Origin: Torreya grandis
Taxonomy: Eukaryota > Streptophyta > Pinopsida > Cupressales > Taxaceae
Direction of reading: 5' to 3'
NCBI GenBank assembly: GCA_037957365.1
Contig: JARHVA010000593.1
Location: forward strand, 327,501 to 391,500
DNA length: 64,000 nucleotides
A program made the translations under genes and the position numbers. Positions within the stretch are counted from its first letter, which is position 1. Each line of letters opens with the position of its first letter. The notes under the pieces are model-generated. The model ran no database searches and was not told the DNA's origin. It saw only the letters and a list, made by a program, of their open reading frames with translations. Of the stretch, positions 54,841 to 64,000 are shown one piece after another.

Positions 54841-55157
54841 TGGGATGATTAATTCACCATAGTTAAATAAATGAGTAATATTTTATCACTCATAATAGAT
54901 TTTAATTAGTTTATATGTGAGTAAATTATTATTACTCAGCATATATAATCTTAGGTAGATTAATTTCGGTTAGTAAATCTCAATATATTTTAATCTAGGT
55001 ATATTGTAACTCTCATGTAGTATTTGGGATATTGTTTGTTTGGATTAATATTATTCTCCCTATTATGTAGGGAATATTATGAGCTTGTTTCAATGTATAA
55101 ATATGAATCTTTGAAATGTTTTTGTTGTTGGAATATAATTAATATTTTTATTCCTCA
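54841..55157 (+). repeat. Copia B 3' LTR
   Basis: TGGGATGATTAATTC to CCTCA, preceded by the purine tract AAGGGGGGAATAT and matching 48856-49173. Confidence 0.9.
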
Positions 55158-55580
55158 ATAATTACTCCCCAATGATTTAAAAGGTTGATGCACAGATGTC
55201 ATTATTACAACTATGTTAGGATATAAAATTAGTATTTCAAATCATAATGGCATTACCCATAAATATGAAACATAGGCATCATTAAAATCAAACATTGTGA
55301 ATGAGATATTTACAATCTCGTTTATTTTTCACTGATTTGATTTGTCATAAATAAAGGACTTATACAAATGTTTACAATTTTTAATTTGCAATTACATAAA
55401 ATGGAAAATAAAATTTCAAAAGGAAAAATAATTAATACTATCCCTTAAATTTTTCCCTTTTTTTCATTTTATCTTTTTTTTTTTTTTTTTAGATTTTAGC
55501 AAAAGTACAAAATTATCTAAAAAGGACCTTTTGGTGATCTGAACTCTACACCTCTTATGGCTAGATTTTAGCAAAAATTC
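55158..55580 (-). other. Distal part of the copia A leader
   Basis: Inverted match to 49910-50425 of copia B: GGTTGATGC, CTATGTTAGG and CATTACCCATAAAT occur in the same order on the minus strand. A 20-T run lies near 55472-55491. Homology fades after about 55580 and no LTR follows. Confidence 0.6.
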
Positions 55581-57437
55581 TATCAATCCTCCTATTATTT
55601 ATTGACTAATTTGACCACAAGTCAAATTAGGTCAATAATATATATTTGAAAACTTGATATAGGGATCTAATAGGGTCTTGTGTGTGTCCCATGGTCTTAA
55701 TAGGTTCAACATTATGCTTTAACTTTGTCATATTTGTCTTAAATACTCCTATGTCATTCTAAGTCCATTTTTGGGGTCATTTATGGGACTAGTATAGTTT
55801 CCATAGGGAGACAAGTTTTTAAAAGTGTAATTTAACATCCTAAACGTATAATTCTTGTCAAAGGTGGTAGTCTTGGATTGAAAAATGTAGGTGTTATATT
55901 GAAAACAAGAAGAACATGTAGTTTCATGAGATTTCAAGCAATTATACAACCTATTCAATAGTTTTGACACATGTGGAAGACGTAAAAGTGACCATTTAGG
56001 TCCACTAATTCCCTTCCCATGTTTTTTAAGCTTTGATATACTTTAGAATAGAAAAAAACCATTATACCTTTCTATCACTCTTCTTTGCATGCAAAAATTG
56101 GTCAACTAGTTTTAGTCTAGTATGGACAAAAGGAGGTGAGTTTGATCAAATGATATTGAGGGATGAAAATAATATTTGTATAATATAAATCCATGGTCAT
56201 ATTTATAGTATTCATTAATTTTTATCTATGAACAATTGCTTATAATGCTAGTGACTATTTTCTACCTGCACATCTCTATGGCCTATACTTTTCTCCTCTA
56301 TTTGGATTGGTTCATACAAACCAAGGGTTTGACATGTTATATAATGTCATGAAAATCATTATAATGTGTTTATAAGCATGGTTAAACATGTGAATATAAA
56401 ATAATGGTCCTTGACTTTCTCATTTTGTTAGTTAGAAACTACATCACAATCTGTAAACAAGTTTCATCAGGGGCAGAGAGTTATCTATCCTGTAATGGTT
56501 TAAAATCAAAGGTGCATTGGCATTTCATGACTTTCATGGTTATAGTGATCACCTCTATTTTCAAATATTATTATCAAAATTATCCCTTATAGAAGTGATA
56601 TTTCTAAAGTCATACATAGTCATATTGCCTACAACATTCACCTATAGTCAAGTCAACTTGAGCATTGACTAGTCATTATGATGAAACAAGGGGGTTTCAA
56701 CATGGTAGGAAGACTCCCAAGGTGTGATTAGTGATATGGATCCATTAAAAGGTGAGACAATTTGTTACTAAACCTAATTTAATGCACACTATCTATATCC
56801 TACATGTTCACCTACATGTAGCTCCACAAAGGTCTAAGAGATTTATAATGAAAGTTTTGAAACTCATTTGAGAACTTCATTAAGGTTTAAGGGAATTGAG
56901 AGAGACATTGTGAAAATGGTGATGTCATTTCATGTAGATAGACTTGAGTTCAAGATTTTTAGGTGGAAAATTTTTCAAAAGGGACACATTACCTTGGTTT
57001 TTATAAATCATGTTTTGTCCATACATTTGATCCTTCCATAGTAGAGTGACATGAGGTATAGAAAAGTCTGGTTATTTCCATAATGAATCCCAAGCATAGG
57101 ATAAATTTTTTAACAAGATAAATTGGTTTTTTGGTCAAGATAAGGTAGTATGAATAAGTTTCCATTCCCAACTAGTTTTTACTATAATCATTCAATGAAA
57201 TATATAGTACGTGAAGCTAAAATGATCTTATAACATAGTAGTGACCTATAAGTGGAATGGCTATATGGTTTCTATGTTTAAGTGGGTCTTAAACACCTAC
57301 TAAAGAGTCTTACTAACTTATATATTTAACCAAGATAAAAATAAGAAATATTTAGACCTTAATGTTTACCTATAGGTCCCATGGCCCCTAAATTTACATC
57401 TACAATTAGTCTATAAACCACAATATTGATGTGAGAG
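55581..57437. other. AT-rich sequence, nothing recognised
   Basis: No protein motif in any frame; short open stretches at 55749-55970 and 56404-56592 have no recognisable features. It may hold the remaining 5' end of copia A in a form too decayed to see, or the original target sequence. Confidence 0.4.
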
Positions 57438-57762
57438 TGCTACACCCCTAACCTATCACATGTATTAGGATAGGAATAGCCGACTTGTGGCTTAATTATT
57501 CCTATTTGATGTTATTTCATATTTCTCTATGCATTCATTTGGTTAGTAGGTCGGCCTATGGAGTAACCATGGCCTAGATAGACTATATATAGGAGGTAGT
57601 GGGCAACTATTTATGATCAGATTATGAATTCTACTCTTATTGAAGCTTGTGGAGGTTTCCCCCTCAAAGTGGCTTGTCTATTATCATATATTCTAATATA
57701 TTTTAGTAGTATTTAGATATATTTCTACTATTATACTTTATTGTTGAATTAATTTCATTACA
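57438..57762 (+). repeat. E2 5' LTR
   Basis: TGCTACACCCC to TTACA; nearly identical to 60371-60695. It shares GGTTTCCCCCTCAAAGTGGC with E1. Confidence 0.95.
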
Positions 57763-57764
57763 AG

Positions 57765-57776
57765 TGGTATCAGAGC
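57765..57776 (+). promoter_or_regulatory. E2 primer-binding site
   Basis: TGGTATCAGAGC, the exact complement of the plant initiator methionine tRNA 3' end, two bases after the LTR. Confidence 0.9.
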
Positions 57777-58169
57777 TGCAATTTGGGCAATCTTGTGGGT
57801 GAAACCCTAATTTTTTAAATTTAGATATATATAAAAAATAGTTACAAATTTGTCTTTAATTTTTTTACTTGAGGTTATAAATCATTAAATAAAGCTTCCA
57901 TTAAAATTTCATCTCATTTGGATCTATTTTACAAAAATTATCTCCATTTTAGGGTTTTTAATAAAATTACTCTATAGTGCACAATTCAAAGAATTTTTTA
58001 GTGTTATTTACATTTTTGGAAATATTAAAAAAATTTGTATAGGGTATGTTCTTTGTATGTTTTGATTTGAGGCTAACATAATTCCAAAATCACTAGGTCA
58101 AAGTGGGGTCAAAAGTGCCAATCAGGGTCGACATCGTAAAGCCCTTTTATGGCAGGTCCATAAACTCAG

Positions 58170-59260
58170 GGCTAAGGAAAGGGTGCTAAAACTCTAGGTA
58201 AAACTCCTAACAAGGAAGAGATGGAGGTAGAAGGGGGAGGTACTAGATATTTTATACTAGGGTTATCTAACTTAGATCAAAAAGTAAGCCAGCTTGACTA
58301 TTATATGTAAGGCATTCAAAGTGAGGTGAAAGGCATACAATCTAATATGAAATCCATACAAGATAGTTTGGTAGATATCATGATGAATTTGAAAAATAAT
58401 TAGTCAAATCATCTAGCTATCACTATTTCACAACCCCACCAGGGTGGTTCTCCCAACCAGTCTACTTCAAATCCAACTACATTACCATAGAGGAACCTGT
58501 TACCAAAGGTGGATATGCACAAATTTGATGGAAAAGATCCACTCAATTGGATCAACCAAGTGGAATTTTTTTTTATCTACATCATATCCTAGGTGGAAAA
58601 AAGGTTACTATGGCATCCTTATATCTTGAACCTAATCAATTCATTTGGTATCGATGGTTATGTGCTCAAAAGTAAAAAATGACTCTCAGTGTCACCTGGT
58701 CAATTTTTACAGAGGAACTACAATTACACTATGGCAATAGTGTGACAGAGAATTACTTCAACAAATTGGTAAAATTGTGATAGAATGGCTCTATCAAGGA
58801 TTATATTCATCAATTTCAAAACCTATCCTTACGTGTGGAGATAATTTTTGAGGAGAAATTGAATGACCTATTTTTGGGTGGACTCAAGGACCACATTCAA
58901 CATGAGGTACGCATGTTTAATCCACTTAAGATTTCTGATTCTATTATCATGGCATGTAGAGCTAAGGAAAAATTCATAGCCAATGAGAAGCATCCATTCA
59001 CTCACTTCAAAGATAGTAGCATATTGACACCAATAATTCCTCCACCTACAAGATTGACCCCTCAATAAATTGAAGAGAAGTGTGCAAAAGGATTATGTTT
59101 TGATTGTGATAGCAATTAGAGCAAAGGACATAGATGTGATGAGAAGAAGTTATTCTACATTGAGGGATCCAATGAAAATGAAGAAGAATATGATGCCTCT
59201 AATGATGATGAAGAAGAGATAGAGGAGGTACCTGAAGATTCCCAAACTACAATCTCTTGT
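58170..59260 (+). pseudogene. E2 gag relic
   Basis: After a leader, coding sense covers a Gln/Asn-rich start (58240-58400), then KVDMHKFDGKDPLNWINQVE at 58508-58567, a typical chromovirus gag opening (P.F.G.DP..W....E). The part 58835-59068 is open and reads EKLNDLFLGGLKDHIQHEVR, the F..GL...I...V block. A zinc knuckle at about 59080-59130 has lost some ligands (CAKGLCFDCDSN, then GHRCDEKK). An acidic stretch (EENEEEYD...DDEEEIEE-like, 59160-59230) follows. Stops at several points. Confidence 0.75.
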
Positions 59261-59289
59261 CATGCACTTGCAGGTATTAACACTTCATA

Positions 59290-59640
59290 AACTCTTAAGG
59301 TGGTGGGTTTCCTCAAGAAACAGAAGGTGACAATGTTGATTGATCCAGGGAGCACACATAACTTCATCAACCATAATTTGGCCACTCAATTGAATTGTTT
59401 CATCTACCCAACACTAGAATGGTAGGTCATGATTGTAGATGGTGGCATAATTAATTATTTAGGCAAATGCCATAGTATTAAGCTTGTTATGGGTGAGTAC
59501 AATCTCAATTCTCTTATGTTTTCTATTCCCATGGGTAGCACAGACATTATTTTGGGTTTTTAATGGCTCACAACCTTGGGTACCATTGAGATGACATTCT
59601 AGGAACTATTCATGTGCTTTCATCCCGAAGGTAGGAAATT
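59290..59640 (+). pseudogene. E2 aspartic protease relic
   Basis: Reads KVVGFLKKQKVTMLIDPGST then HNFINHNLATQLN; LIDPGSTHNF is the chromovirus version of the retropepsin active site (D-S-G-(A/S)-T-H). Then SLMFSIPMGSTDIILGF, the end of the domain. The active-site Asp is retained and Pro stands in place of Ser. It runs into a linker resembling E1, and then the RT is missing. Confidence 0.8.
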
Positions 59641-59789
59641 GAACCACATGGATTATAGGCAAAATATCCATAATTGATTAGTTCACATCAGATGACCAAG
59701 ATTCTAAAAAAGGGGGCAAAGGGAATTATTTCATGATTATGTTCCATTTAAGCTCAACCCATACAAGTATCTACACCTCCTAATCTACA

Positions 59790-60360
59790 TATGATTCTTG
59801 ATGAGGAGGAGCACATTCAACATCAACAAGAGGTTTTGGCTAGTTTGAGAGAGAATTTGGCCTTGGCACAAAACAAGATGAAGCAACAAGTAGATCAACA
59901 CCATATTGAGCAAAATTTTGAGGAGGGTGACTAGGTATTTATACGTTTGAAACCTTACATGCAAATGTCCTTGAAGTAATAGAAAAAGGATAACAAACTT
60001 GCTCCTAATTATTATGGACCTTATCAGGTTCTACAAAAAATTGGAAGTATGGCTTACAAGCTCAAGTTACCTCATTCATCTCGCATACACCCAATATTTC
60101 ATGTTCCTTATTTGAAGGAGGTCATTGGATAGAAAGTTTCATCACAAACAGAGTTCCCAGAATTAGATGAAAAAGGAAGTGTCATTTTAGAACCAGAGAA
60201 TATCCTCCAAACACATACTAAGAGGTTGAGAACCAGAGAGATTAAGGAATATCTGATCAAGTGGAAGAACCTAAGTAGTGAAGATGCAACTTGGGAAGGT
60301 GAATATTTTATGCAACAACGTCCAGAGTTATTCAATGTTGAGGACAATGTTGGTTTGAAG
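59790..60360 (+). pseudogene. E2 integrase C-terminus with chromodomain
   Basis: Reads LASLRENLALAQNKMKQQVD, then FEEGD.VFIRLKPYMQMSLK, KDNKLAPNYYGPYQVLQKIG and HPIFHVPYLKEVIG, the GPY/F module of gypsy integrases. Then RLRTREIKEYLIKWKNLSSE and DATWEGEYFMQQRPE, a clear chromodomain. A few stops (for example after EGD and VIG). The catalytic core is absent. A polypurine tract (GAAGGGGAAGGGCA) follows at 60357-60370. Confidence 0.9.
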
Positions 60361-60370
60361 GGGAAGGGCA

Positions 60371-60695
60371 TGCTACGCCCCTAACCTATCACATGTATTA
60401 GGATAAGAATAGCTGACTTGTGGCTTACTTATCCCTCTTTGATGCTAGTTCATATTTCTCTATGCATTAATTTGGTTAGTAGGTCAGCCTATGGAGTAAC
60501 CATGGCCTAGATAGACTATATATATGAGGTAGTGGGCAGCTATTTATGATCAGATTGTGAATTCTGCTCTTATTGAAGCTTGTGGAGGTTACCCCCTCAA
60601 AGTGGCTTGTTTATTATCATATATTCTGATATATTTCAGTCATATTTGGATATATTTCTACTATTCTACTTTATTGTTGAATTAATTTCATTACA
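60371..60695 (+). repeat. E2 3' LTR
   Basis: TGCTACGCCCC to TTACA, followed by GAGAC, the likely target duplication. Confidence 0.95.
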
Positions 60696-63600
60696 GAGAC
60701 GATGAAAACATAGTATGCATGCTCTAGGTGTTCACTCAAATTGGAATTGATTCAATTCACTCAATATTATTAATGGGTTTGAGTTACAGTTCTCTGATGT
60801 AGATGAATACCTATAAGGACCCCTTAAAGTCCCTTTGACTGTTACCCATAGATGACACTACTTGCTACAGTAGACTAACCTAGGTAAATGGAAGGGATGT
60901 GAATTGAGGTGGAAGAGATATAGTTTGTGAACATGTTTGAAACCACTTACAAAGTGTTGACATCAACTTCACATGATTTTTAGAATAAGTAGATAGTAGT
61001 ATTTATATTAACCTACAGTCACAGGCCTAAGGTTCCTAAAACCTTTTATAGTCATCATTCCTAAAAGTTTGTCTCGAAGAGTTATGATATTGGCAGCCTT
61101 ACAGAGGTAACCATGCCTTGTAATTTGATGTAGAGGGTCCTCATGACCCAATATAACTTCCAATATCTTCACTTTGATTAATCAAATAGGGTGTATTTCA
61201 TATGTGATATCTTAAATAGAGGGCACTCATAGATAGTCAAGTTTATAAGTTTGGTGAGTAGGTGATAAGGAGATGACATGAGTGGTTTTGGAACACTTAA
61301 AAATGATGTGTAAGGCTTTTTATAGTATTAACAAACATAAATAGTCTCCTACATGTACTGGAAATCACATAGGGTAGTTATAGGCCATGAACAAAGTCAA
61401 GTGTCTTAGGCCTAAAATTAGGTCTAAATCCCTAATGAGGCCTAATATCATTCCTAAGACAAAATTGACCTTCCAACATAGTTGATAACCTTTATTATAA
61501 GGTACAAGGATATTGGGATCCATTATTTTGTAGTAAATTGCCTAAGGAGATCATTGTTGACCTAATTCCATCATAGGGGTATGAAAAATGCAGTCAAGAG
61601 CTCGATAGGCTAACTTCAAGAGCTCACACCTATATTGACACATTGCATAGTGACATAAGAAGTTAGTAATGGTTTAAGGAGGTATTTAAATTTGTTTAAG
61701 TGGCATTGATTTGGTAGTTAAATTTCTAGTTTTTATGAACAATCCCTAAGAACTAAAACCTATTACAAGCCTCCTAAACCCTTGGTTTTGACCCAATGAA
61801 TAATATAGGTAATAAGACGAATTCAAGAGGGATATTTTTGCCTATAAATAGTTTTGAAATTGTATATGAATCATTTAGTATCATTCCCATGCAATTGGTT
61901 TGTACCCTATTTGTACAAACAAGGCCTAACATATGGATTTTGTAAGAATTTGACTTATTTTGTAGGTGTAGAGGAGTTTTGATGGATGAAATCTATTGAA
62001 TAATGTATATAGAGAATTATTATAACTCTCTATGCTCATTTCCCACCTTAGTTAAATTCAAAAGGTCTTCTTCTACACAATTCACTTTAGGTAGTCTATG
62101 GCTGATAGTGAAAATAGAGAATGACTACTTAAAGTGAGAAGATGATAAATCCAATTGGGGTTATTTTTAAGGTCTAATTAATGGAATGTAATTAATAGGG
62201 TTCTTATAAATCTATCCTACCACCTATTCCTTGGATTTTGTTTGGAAATTGAAGTCAAATTTGTTGATAAATGTGAAGAATGAGGCCAAGAGGGCTAATG
62301 AATGATTGCAGATGGTGAGTACAAGTGTCTAAAAGATGGTTATCAGTTAAGGATGCATATGATGATGTCATGGAATTTTTATAACCCTGATAATAAATTT
62401 CATATGTTTTAACTCCCCCTAGTCTAGTTTCAAGTGCTAAATAAATGCCTCATCATGAAGGCAATTTCAAGAAGACCATTTAAAGACCCTATGCCAATTT
62501 TAGAGAGTTTAATTCTTTATATGGACACTTTTACAAGATGAACTTCCAAACCTCTATTATCCACTTAATTATCCTAAAAATTAACTACTTTTCATGCCTT
62601 AACATGTAACATTATGACCCTTTAAATTCTCTTTTCTCTCTCCTCTCACACATTCTATAAATGCAAGCCATTTTGGCTTTTCTATTCTAAATCCAAACCT
62701 AGTATGGTGAATCCCTACTGGTTTGATATTGTAATTTGAATTTGAAATAATATATTTAATCTATTTTTAAGTTCACAAAATATATTTTATAAGTATGTGA
62801 AGTGATGTATAGTGAAAAGTCAAGTGATTTATACCTATCCTTGCTTTCTCTCAATCCTTCCATGTTTGATGGAAGTTATTTCCACTCTAACAGGTCACAT
62901 GAAGTGTTGTCAAGTGTATTTGCCTATTTTAAAGTTTAAAAATAGCCTTATTGTCTACAAATTATCTTTATTTCACTTGCATTTAGTAGTTACATGCATA
63001 TCACCTCCATGTTTGAAATACTAATATTAGAGCCATTCAGAATTTGAGACTAGTGTTTTGAGTCATGTCTCTTAGTATACCTATATGGTAATATTATGGA
63101 GATATTTGTATCATATAACCTAAGTATAATACATTAATTTCCATGTAACTTATATCCCTTTTCATCCAAGCAAATAGCTAGTGTAGGTGATAAGCATTCA
63201 AGGATCAATCTAGGGAGCTAACCCTTAAACATATAGGTCTACCTCTATCATAGGCAACCCATAAGCCTAGAGGTATTCCAATGTTACTCAAATCTTAGAG
63301 TAGGCTTGAAAAACACCCTCTAGGGTGAAATATTTTGTGATAATATTTTTTTCATGCCCATTGGGATCATCATCTCAAAGATATATTGTTAAGGTGAATG
63401 TTGGTCTTGACAACATCATAGCTACATATGGTGTTCTACTCAACATTTGAAAACTTCATTCAAGGTAGTTATTGACCAAATTTTACCCCAAGTTAAATTT
63501 TTTTCAATCCATACTATTTTAAACTTTTATATAAAGTTTCATATGTCTTATGGGATCATCTATTATCCTACATGTCTAACTTACCTTTTCCCTAGTCCTT

Positions 63601-64000
63601 GCTGAAACCCATCCTCTTTATACTGGCCTAGTCAACAAAAGGCAATGATGGTAAACTATGGTCAAATTTATTTAAAGGCTCAATTTTTTTTTTAAATGTC
63701 TTAAAATGGTCGTTGATAGGTTTCAATGTGTTTACAAGTCATAAATTGACCACATGCTAGGTTTCATGTGTTATAAGGGTCATTTGGCCACTTCTATAGC
63801 TAATTAATTGACTTGTACAGATGGTGGGAGTTAAATAATATATCATCAAGGTGAATATCAATGTGGATAAGGTAAAATCATGTCATAATCAGTTAGGGTA
63901 TAGTTAGAAGTCTATTATGATCATGAAATGGTATTTTTTCCTCAAAAATAGGATTTTTTGGGCACTTGTATGGATTTCTCAAGTCCACAATCAGTTGAAA
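60696..64000. other. AT-rich sequence, no gene recognised
   Basis: I see no protein motif, LTR pair or tandem repeat. TATA-like stretches (CTATAAATAG near 61850, CTATAAATGC near 62655) could be remains of LTR promoters but have no partner in the window. The open stretch at 62812-63024 has no recognisable features. Confidence 0.4.

Larger units (their letters stand above)
48856..55157 (+). mobile_element. Copia B: Ty1/copia element inserted in the leader of copia A
   Basis: LTRs of about 318 bp (48856-49173, 54841-55157) enclose a 1.7-kb leader and decayed gag, protease, integrase, RT and RNase H. A purine tract (AAGGGGGGAATAT) precedes the 3' LTR and a decayed primer site follows the 5' LTR. 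Left and right flanks, read on the minus strand, join into the same leader sequence that copia B carries itself at 50280-50860, so it inserted into a relative of its own family in the opposite direction. The 5-bp flanks (ACTAT and ATAAT) match poorly. Confidence 0.85.
20089..55580 (-). mobile_element. Copia A: minus-strand Ty1/copia element opened by three insertions
   Basis: Its parts run right to left: distal leader (55158-55580), proximal leader and gag (47834-48855), zinc knuckle, protease, integrase and RT start (35402-37572), rest of RT and RNase H (20334-21550), then the 3' LTR (20089-20333). Between them lie copia B, Tat2 and Tat1. The parts join in sense across each insertion; for example the RT runs from EETFAPTTKIK at the Tat1 right edge into HQMDVKSALLN at its left edge. 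The leader is shared with copia B, so both belong to related families. The 5' LTR was not found; homology with copia B stops near 55580. Confidence 0.8.
57438..60695 (+). mobile_element. E2: chromovirus-type LTR retrotransposon lacking RT and most of integrase
   Basis: 3.26 kb with 325-bp LTRs (57438-57762, 60371-60695) and a probable target duplication (GAGAG at 57433-57437, GAGAC at 60696-60700). It carries an intact primer site, gag, protease, then directly the integrase C-terminus with chromodomain. It is better preserved than E1 and of the same family. The missing segment starts after the protease, as in E1, but E2 keeps about 500 bases more of integrase, so the two deletions are not identical. 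Confidence 0.9.

Noticed and set aside
48851..55162. ACTAT / ATAAT as a target-site duplication of copia B
   Set aside because: Only three of five bases agree, which is too weak. The insertion is supported instead by the leader joining across the element.
50282..55300. Inverted repeat 50282-50425 against 55158-55300 as terminal inverted repeats of a DNA transposon
   Set aside because: The match extends into the copia leader on both sides and is fully explained by copia B inserted head-on into copia A of a related family.
60696..64000. A host gene or promoter around the TATA-like boxes at 61850 and 62655
   Set aside because: No open frame or exon-like sequence follows and AT-rich DNA makes such boxes common.

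Overview
This window is plant nuclear DNA made almost entirely of LTR retrotransposons. The organism is probably a gymnosperm such as a conifer, an inference from the mix of Ty3/gypsy Tat-type, Ty3/gypsy chromovirus and Ty1/copia elements, mostly very old and AT-decayed but still standing full length and nested. I found no host gene, rRNA, functional tRNA or CRISPR.

Layout, left to right. (1) About 1560-10005 (+) is an ancient Tat-like Ty3/gypsy relic, element D, with gag, protease, an extra RNase H placed before the reverse transcriptase, RT, RNase H and integrase. Its gag is split by E1 (1961-4834, +), a chromovirus with two 328-bp LTRs that has lost most of pol. (2) 11066-16512 (+) is copia C, with both LTRs, a tRNA-iMet-type primer site and decayed gag-PR-IN-RT-RH. 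(3) About 16840-17570 is a degenerate tandem repeat of about 88 bp. (4) 17838-20075 (+) is a decayed coding relic I do not recognise. (5) From 20089 to at least about 55580 lies copia A on the minus strand, opened by three later insertions: Tat1 (21551-35401, perfect GTTCC target duplication), Tat2 (37573-47833) and copia B (48856-55157, +, a relative of copia A in the opposite orientation). (6) 57438-60695 (+) is E2, a second chromovirus of the E1 family that also lacks most of pol. The rest (1-1560, 10006-11065, 16513-16840, 55580-57437, 60696-64000) is AT-rich sequence in which I recognise no gene.

Tat1 is the best-preserved element: a 752-codon gag frame, a protease frame, and an 810-codon RT-RNase H-archaeal-type RNase H-integrase zinc finger frame, followed by an integrase core broken only by in-frame stops. 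Tat2 has the same plan, but from the protease through most of integrase is gone and replaced by about 220 bp of simple repeat. It would have depended on proteins from another element.

The most interesting signal is not coding. Comparing Tat1 and Tat2 shows a series of RNA-structure candidates in the LTR and 3' non-coding region: a 65-nt three-way junction in all four LTR copies with compensatory base changes, two constant-loop hairpins with covarying stems, a module of about 195 nt in two or three tandem copies with a possible pseudoknot and a 10-bp hairpin, and duplicated hairpins directly before the polypurine tract. The LTRs and leader also carry arrays of a GACGTCGG palindrome. Together these suggest a heavily structured genomic RNA in these elements that I do not recognise from known families.
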